Positions 61,760 through 64,000 of a stretch of DNA of 64,000 bases are shown here, in pieces. Source of the stretch: Nocardioides currus. GTDB lineage: Bacteria; Actinomycetota; Actinomycetes; Propionibacteriales; Nocardioidaceae. The stretch's first letter is position 1. Every line of letters begins with the position of its first letter. A model generated the notes under the pieces. It had not been told where the DNA came from and made no database searches. It worked only from the letters and a program-made list of their open reading frames with translations. The DNA lies in contig NZ_PYXZ01000001.1 of the NCBI RefSeq assembly GCF_003057875.1, forward strand, positions 1 through 64,000, read 5' to 3'. The position numbers and the translations under genes were made by a program.

Positions 61760-62625
61760 CCCAGCACGACGACCACGACCTCGCCCTCCTCGTCCGCGAC
61801 GACCCGGTGCACACCGGGCCGGCCGACACCGCCCGGATGATCCGCGTCGGCACCCGCCTGCGCCGCCGCCGGCAGGTAGGGATCGCCGCCGCGGTCGGCC
61901 TCGCGGCCGCCGCCGTCGTCGCCCCGTTCGTGCTGCTCGGTGGCACGGACACCGCCGTCGACACCGACCTCGCGCCCGCCGGCCAGACCAGTGCGAGCAC
62001 CAGCGAGGCGGCACAGGACCCCTCGACCGACCCGACCCAGGTCACGCCGAAGTCCCTGCGGGACCTGAGCGGCTCGGCGCAGGTCTGCGGCGTCGCTGTG
62101 TGCCGCGTCAGCCGGGGCACCGTCGGCTCCGTCGAGCGGGGCGAGGTCATCGGCACCCGGCTCGAGATGGGCACCTTCGACGGCGTCCCCGAGGTCCTCT
62201 ACGCCGCGCGCAACAAGGGCTTCGACACGATCACCGGCAAGCCCAAGGACAGCGTCGACGTCCTCTCGGCCGGCATCGTCGTCGACGGCCAGCTCCGCCG
62301 CACCGTCTGGTCCTTCCAGCCCGTCGAGGAGGCAGGGGTCCTCGGCCCGGTCTTCCTGTACGGCGCCCAGCGCACGATCGCCGAGGACGGCACGCCGCAG
62401 TTCGCGATGTTCGGGCTGATCGAGGGTGAGCACCAGGAGGTCACCGCGACCGTCGACGGACAGTCGCGCCCGGTCGCCGGGCTGAGCACCACCGTCTATC
62501 CCGGCTACACCGCGTTCTACGACCGTGGTCCCTGGGACGAGAGCTGGGGCGACCGGGCCGAGATCACCTACGGCGTGCCGGGCGGTCCGTCGTGCACCCC
62601 GCTGGAGTGCGGGATGATCGGCTGA
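61756..62625 (+). CDS. Membrane-anchored partner of the SigE-family sigma factor
   Basis: 289 residues, translationally coupled to the sigma gene. A cytosolic N-terminus of about 40 residues (HDDHDLALLVRDDPVHTGPADTARMIRVGTRLRRRRQ), one membrane helix (about 41-61) and an extracytoplasmic beta-rich domain with four cysteines (VCGVAVC near 113, CTPLEC near the end). The N-terminus lacks the HxxxCxxC zinc anti-sigma motif. By position it would hold or sense for the sigma factor; that is inference. Many SigE-family genes have such uncharacterised partners. Confidence 0.75.
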   Translation: MTQHDDHDLALLVRDDPVHTGPADTARMIRVGTRLRRRRQVGIAAAVGLAAAAVVAPFVLLGGTDTAVDTDLAPAGQTSASTSEAAQDPSTDPTQVTPKSLRDLSGSAQVCGVAVCRVSRGTVGSVERGEVIGTRLEMGTFDGVPEVLYAARNKGFDTITGKPKDSVDVLSAGIVVDGQLRRTVWSFQPVEEAGVLGPVFLYGAQRTIAEDGTPQFAMFGLIEGEHQEVTATVDGQSRPVAGLSTTVYPGYTAFYDRGPWDESWGDRAEITYGVPGGPSCTPLECGMIG

Positions 62626-62633
62626 GCCCGGAG

Positions 62634-62639
62634 TAGTTT
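62634..62639 (+). promoter_or_regulatory. -10 element of fumC, leaderless
   Basis: TAGTTT ends seven bases before ATG 62647. Confidence 0.45.
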
Positions 62640-62646
62640 CGGTGCC

Positions 62647-64000
62647 ATGAGCGATACGCGCACCGAACACGACTCCCTCGGCGACATCGAGGTCCCGGCC
62701 GACGCCCTGTGGCGGGCCCAGACGCAACGGGCGATCGAGAACTTCCCGATCAGCGGCACGACGCTCGAGCCCCGCCTCGTGCGGGCGCTCGCCCTCGTCA
62801 AGGGCGCCGCCGCGGGGGTCAACGCCGACCTCGAGGTGATCACGGCCGAGCAGGGCGCCGCCATCGCCGACGCCGCAGGCGGCGTCGCCGCCGGCGAGCA
62901 CCTCGACGCGTTCCCGCTCGACGTCTTCCAGACGGGCTCCGGCACCAGCTCCAACATGAACATGAACGAGGTCCTGGCCAGCCTCGCCGGTGACGGCGTC
63001 CACCCCAACGACCACGTCAACGCCTCGCAGTCGTCCAACGACACGTTCCCCACCGCGATCCACGTGGCGGCGACGCTGGCCGTGGTCGAGGACCTGCTGC
63101 CCGCACTGGCGGTCCTGCAGGGCTCGCTCGAGGCCAAGGCGTCCGAGTTCGAGGGCCTCGTCAAGGCCGGGCGCACGCACCTGATGGACGCGACCCCGGT
63201 GATGCTCGGTCAGGAGTTCGGTGGCTGGGCGGCCACGGTCGCGTACGCCGCGGAGCGGCTCGACGCCGTGCTCCCGCGCGTGCGCGAGCTCCCGCTCGGC
63301 GGCACCGCCGTCGGCACCGGCATCAACACCCCACCCGGGTTCGCGGCCGCCGTCATCTCGGCCATGTCCACGACGACCGGCCAGGAGTTCACCGAGGCGC
63401 GCAACCACTTCGAGGCGCAGGGGACCCGCGACTCGCTGGTCGAGCTGTCGGGCGTGCTGCGCACGATCGCCGTCGGCCTGACGAAGATCTGCAACGACCT
63501 GCGCTGGCTCTCGTCCGGCCCGACGACCGGGCTGGCCGAGATCCACCTGCCCGACCTCCAGCCCGGGTCCAGCATCATGCCCGGCAAGGTCAACCCGGTG
63601 CTCCCCGAGGCGACGCTGATGGTCTGCGCCCAGGTCGTCGGCAACGACGCCGCGGTGGCGTGGGCCGGCGCGAGCGGCAGCTTCGAGCTCAACGTGCAGA
63701 TGCCGGTCATCGCGCGCAACCTGCTGGAGTCGATCCGGCTCCTGTCGACCTCGACGACGCTGCTCGCCGAGCGCTGCGTCGACGGCATCACCGCCGACGC
63801 CGAGCGCATGCGCGCCTATGCCGAGTCCTCGCCCAGCGTGGCCACGCCGCTCAACAAGCACCTCGGCTACGAGGAGGCCGCCAAGATCGCCAAGCAGGCG
63901 CTGAAGGAGGGGGCGACCATCCGGGATACGGTCCTCGCGATGGGGTACGTCGAGCGCGGCGACCTCACCGAGCAGCAGCTCGACGACGCCCTCGACGTGG
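62647..64000 (+). CDS. fumC: Fumarate hydratase, class II (3' end beyond window)
   Basis: 451 codons are visible and the frame is still open at the window end; the family is about 460-470 long, so only the tail is missing. It is an iron-independent homotetrameric fumarase of the fumarase/aspartase superfamily. [14 protein letters not shown] (about 98-111), [25 protein letters not shown] and the signature loop [11 protein letters not shown] (starting near 307, with the catalytic Ser) are intact. Together with class I fumarase at 50415 it gives the organism both an oxygen-sensitive and a stable enzyme. Confidence 0.97.
   Translation, partial: MSDTRTEHDSLGDIEVPADALWRAQTQRAIENFPISGTTLEPRLVRALALVKGAAAGVNADLEVITAEQGAAIADAAGGVAAGEHLDAFPLDVFQTGSGTSSNMNMNEVLASLAGDGVHPNDHVNASQSSNDTFPTAIHVAATLAVVEDLLPALAVLQGSLEAKASEFEGLVKAGRTHLMDATPVMLGQEFGGWAATVAYAAERLDAVLPRVRELPLGGTAVGTGINTPPGFAAAVISAMSTTTGQEFTEARNHFEAQGTRDSLVELSGVLRTIAVGLTKICNDLRWLSSGPTTGLAEIHLPDLQPGSSIMPGKVNPVLPEATLMVCAQVVGNDAAVAWAGASGSFELNVQMPVIARNLLESIRLLSTSTTLLAERCVDGITADAERMRAYAESSPSVATPLNKHLGYEEAAKIAKQALKEGATIRDTVLAMGYVERGDLTEQQLDDALDV

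Overview
The window is chromosomal DNA of a high-GC actinobacterium. The codon bias, the GTG starts, the many leaderless starts and the gene set (ychF, xthA, rmuC, ispH, xseAB, a DUF4245 protein, glpX, and class I and class II fumarases) all point to the Propionibacteriales, most likely Nocardioides or a close relative. That placement is inferred from gene content only. I see no rRNA, tRNA or CRISPR array.

Layout. (1) Positions 1-4430 are an integrated mobile element of lower GC than the rest. It carries the 3' part of a tyrosine integrase, a possible pair of very small genes, a zinc-ribbon micro-gene, a serine resolvase with a perfect 12-bp inverted repeat in front of it, a coupled GHKL-ATPase/STAS-like pair, and a hypothetical gene with a decayed tail. 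The element ends against the 3' end of ychF. (2) 4420-12792: ychF, a secreted GH16-like/FG-GAP protein, a secreted zinc metalloprotease, two coupled bacterial-PH-domain membrane proteins, exonuclease III and a secreted beta-propeller protein. (3) 12811-22095: a ROK regulator divergent from a complete sugar or polyol operon (RbsA-type ATPase, two RbsC-type permeases, a binding lipoprotein, two TIM-barrel isomerases/epimerases and a Gfo/Idh/MocA dehydrogenase). (4) 22137-30460: rmuC, a small membrane protein, a 300-bp array of 43-bp repeats in two opposed blocks, a YciO-type protein, ispH, xseAB, a large modular secreted protein and a DUF4245 protein. (5) 30495-37745: an ArsB/SLC13-like transporter with a palindromic insertion, a MOP-domain regulator and modABC for molybdate, glpX, and two alpha/beta hydrolases.

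(6) 37855-48884: an alpha-glucoside/trehalose-type ABC importer with its own MsmK-type ATPase, a second convergent MsmK-type ATPase, a GH13 alpha-glucosidase, a DUF1707/LiaF-like protein and a STAND ATPase with an N-terminal HTH. Sugar uptake, hydrolysis and perhaps sensing are thus clustered. (7) 48921-52112: a small secreted protein, an FMO-like flavoprotein and class I fumarase. (8) 52419-54474: three copies of a GGACGTCC-rich palindromic repeat that alternate with a lipoprotein gene broken by one TAG codon and an AbiEi/DUF559-type gene. (9) 54477-64000: an FAD-dependent oxidoreductase fused to a TTC38-like repeat domain, a spermidine-synthase-fold protein, a TetR regulator divergent from an SDR and an acyl-CoA synthetase, a SigE-family ECF sigma factor coupled to a membrane protein, and class II fumarase, cut by the window end.

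The most interesting signals are the two-orientation 43-bp repeat array (23811-24110), the palindromic repeat family at 52.4-54.5 kb, the ATPase/STAS pair on the element, the palindrome inside the transporter gene, the FAD-TTC38 fusion, and a consistent leaderless start pattern (TANNNT six to eight bases before the start codon) at twelve genes.
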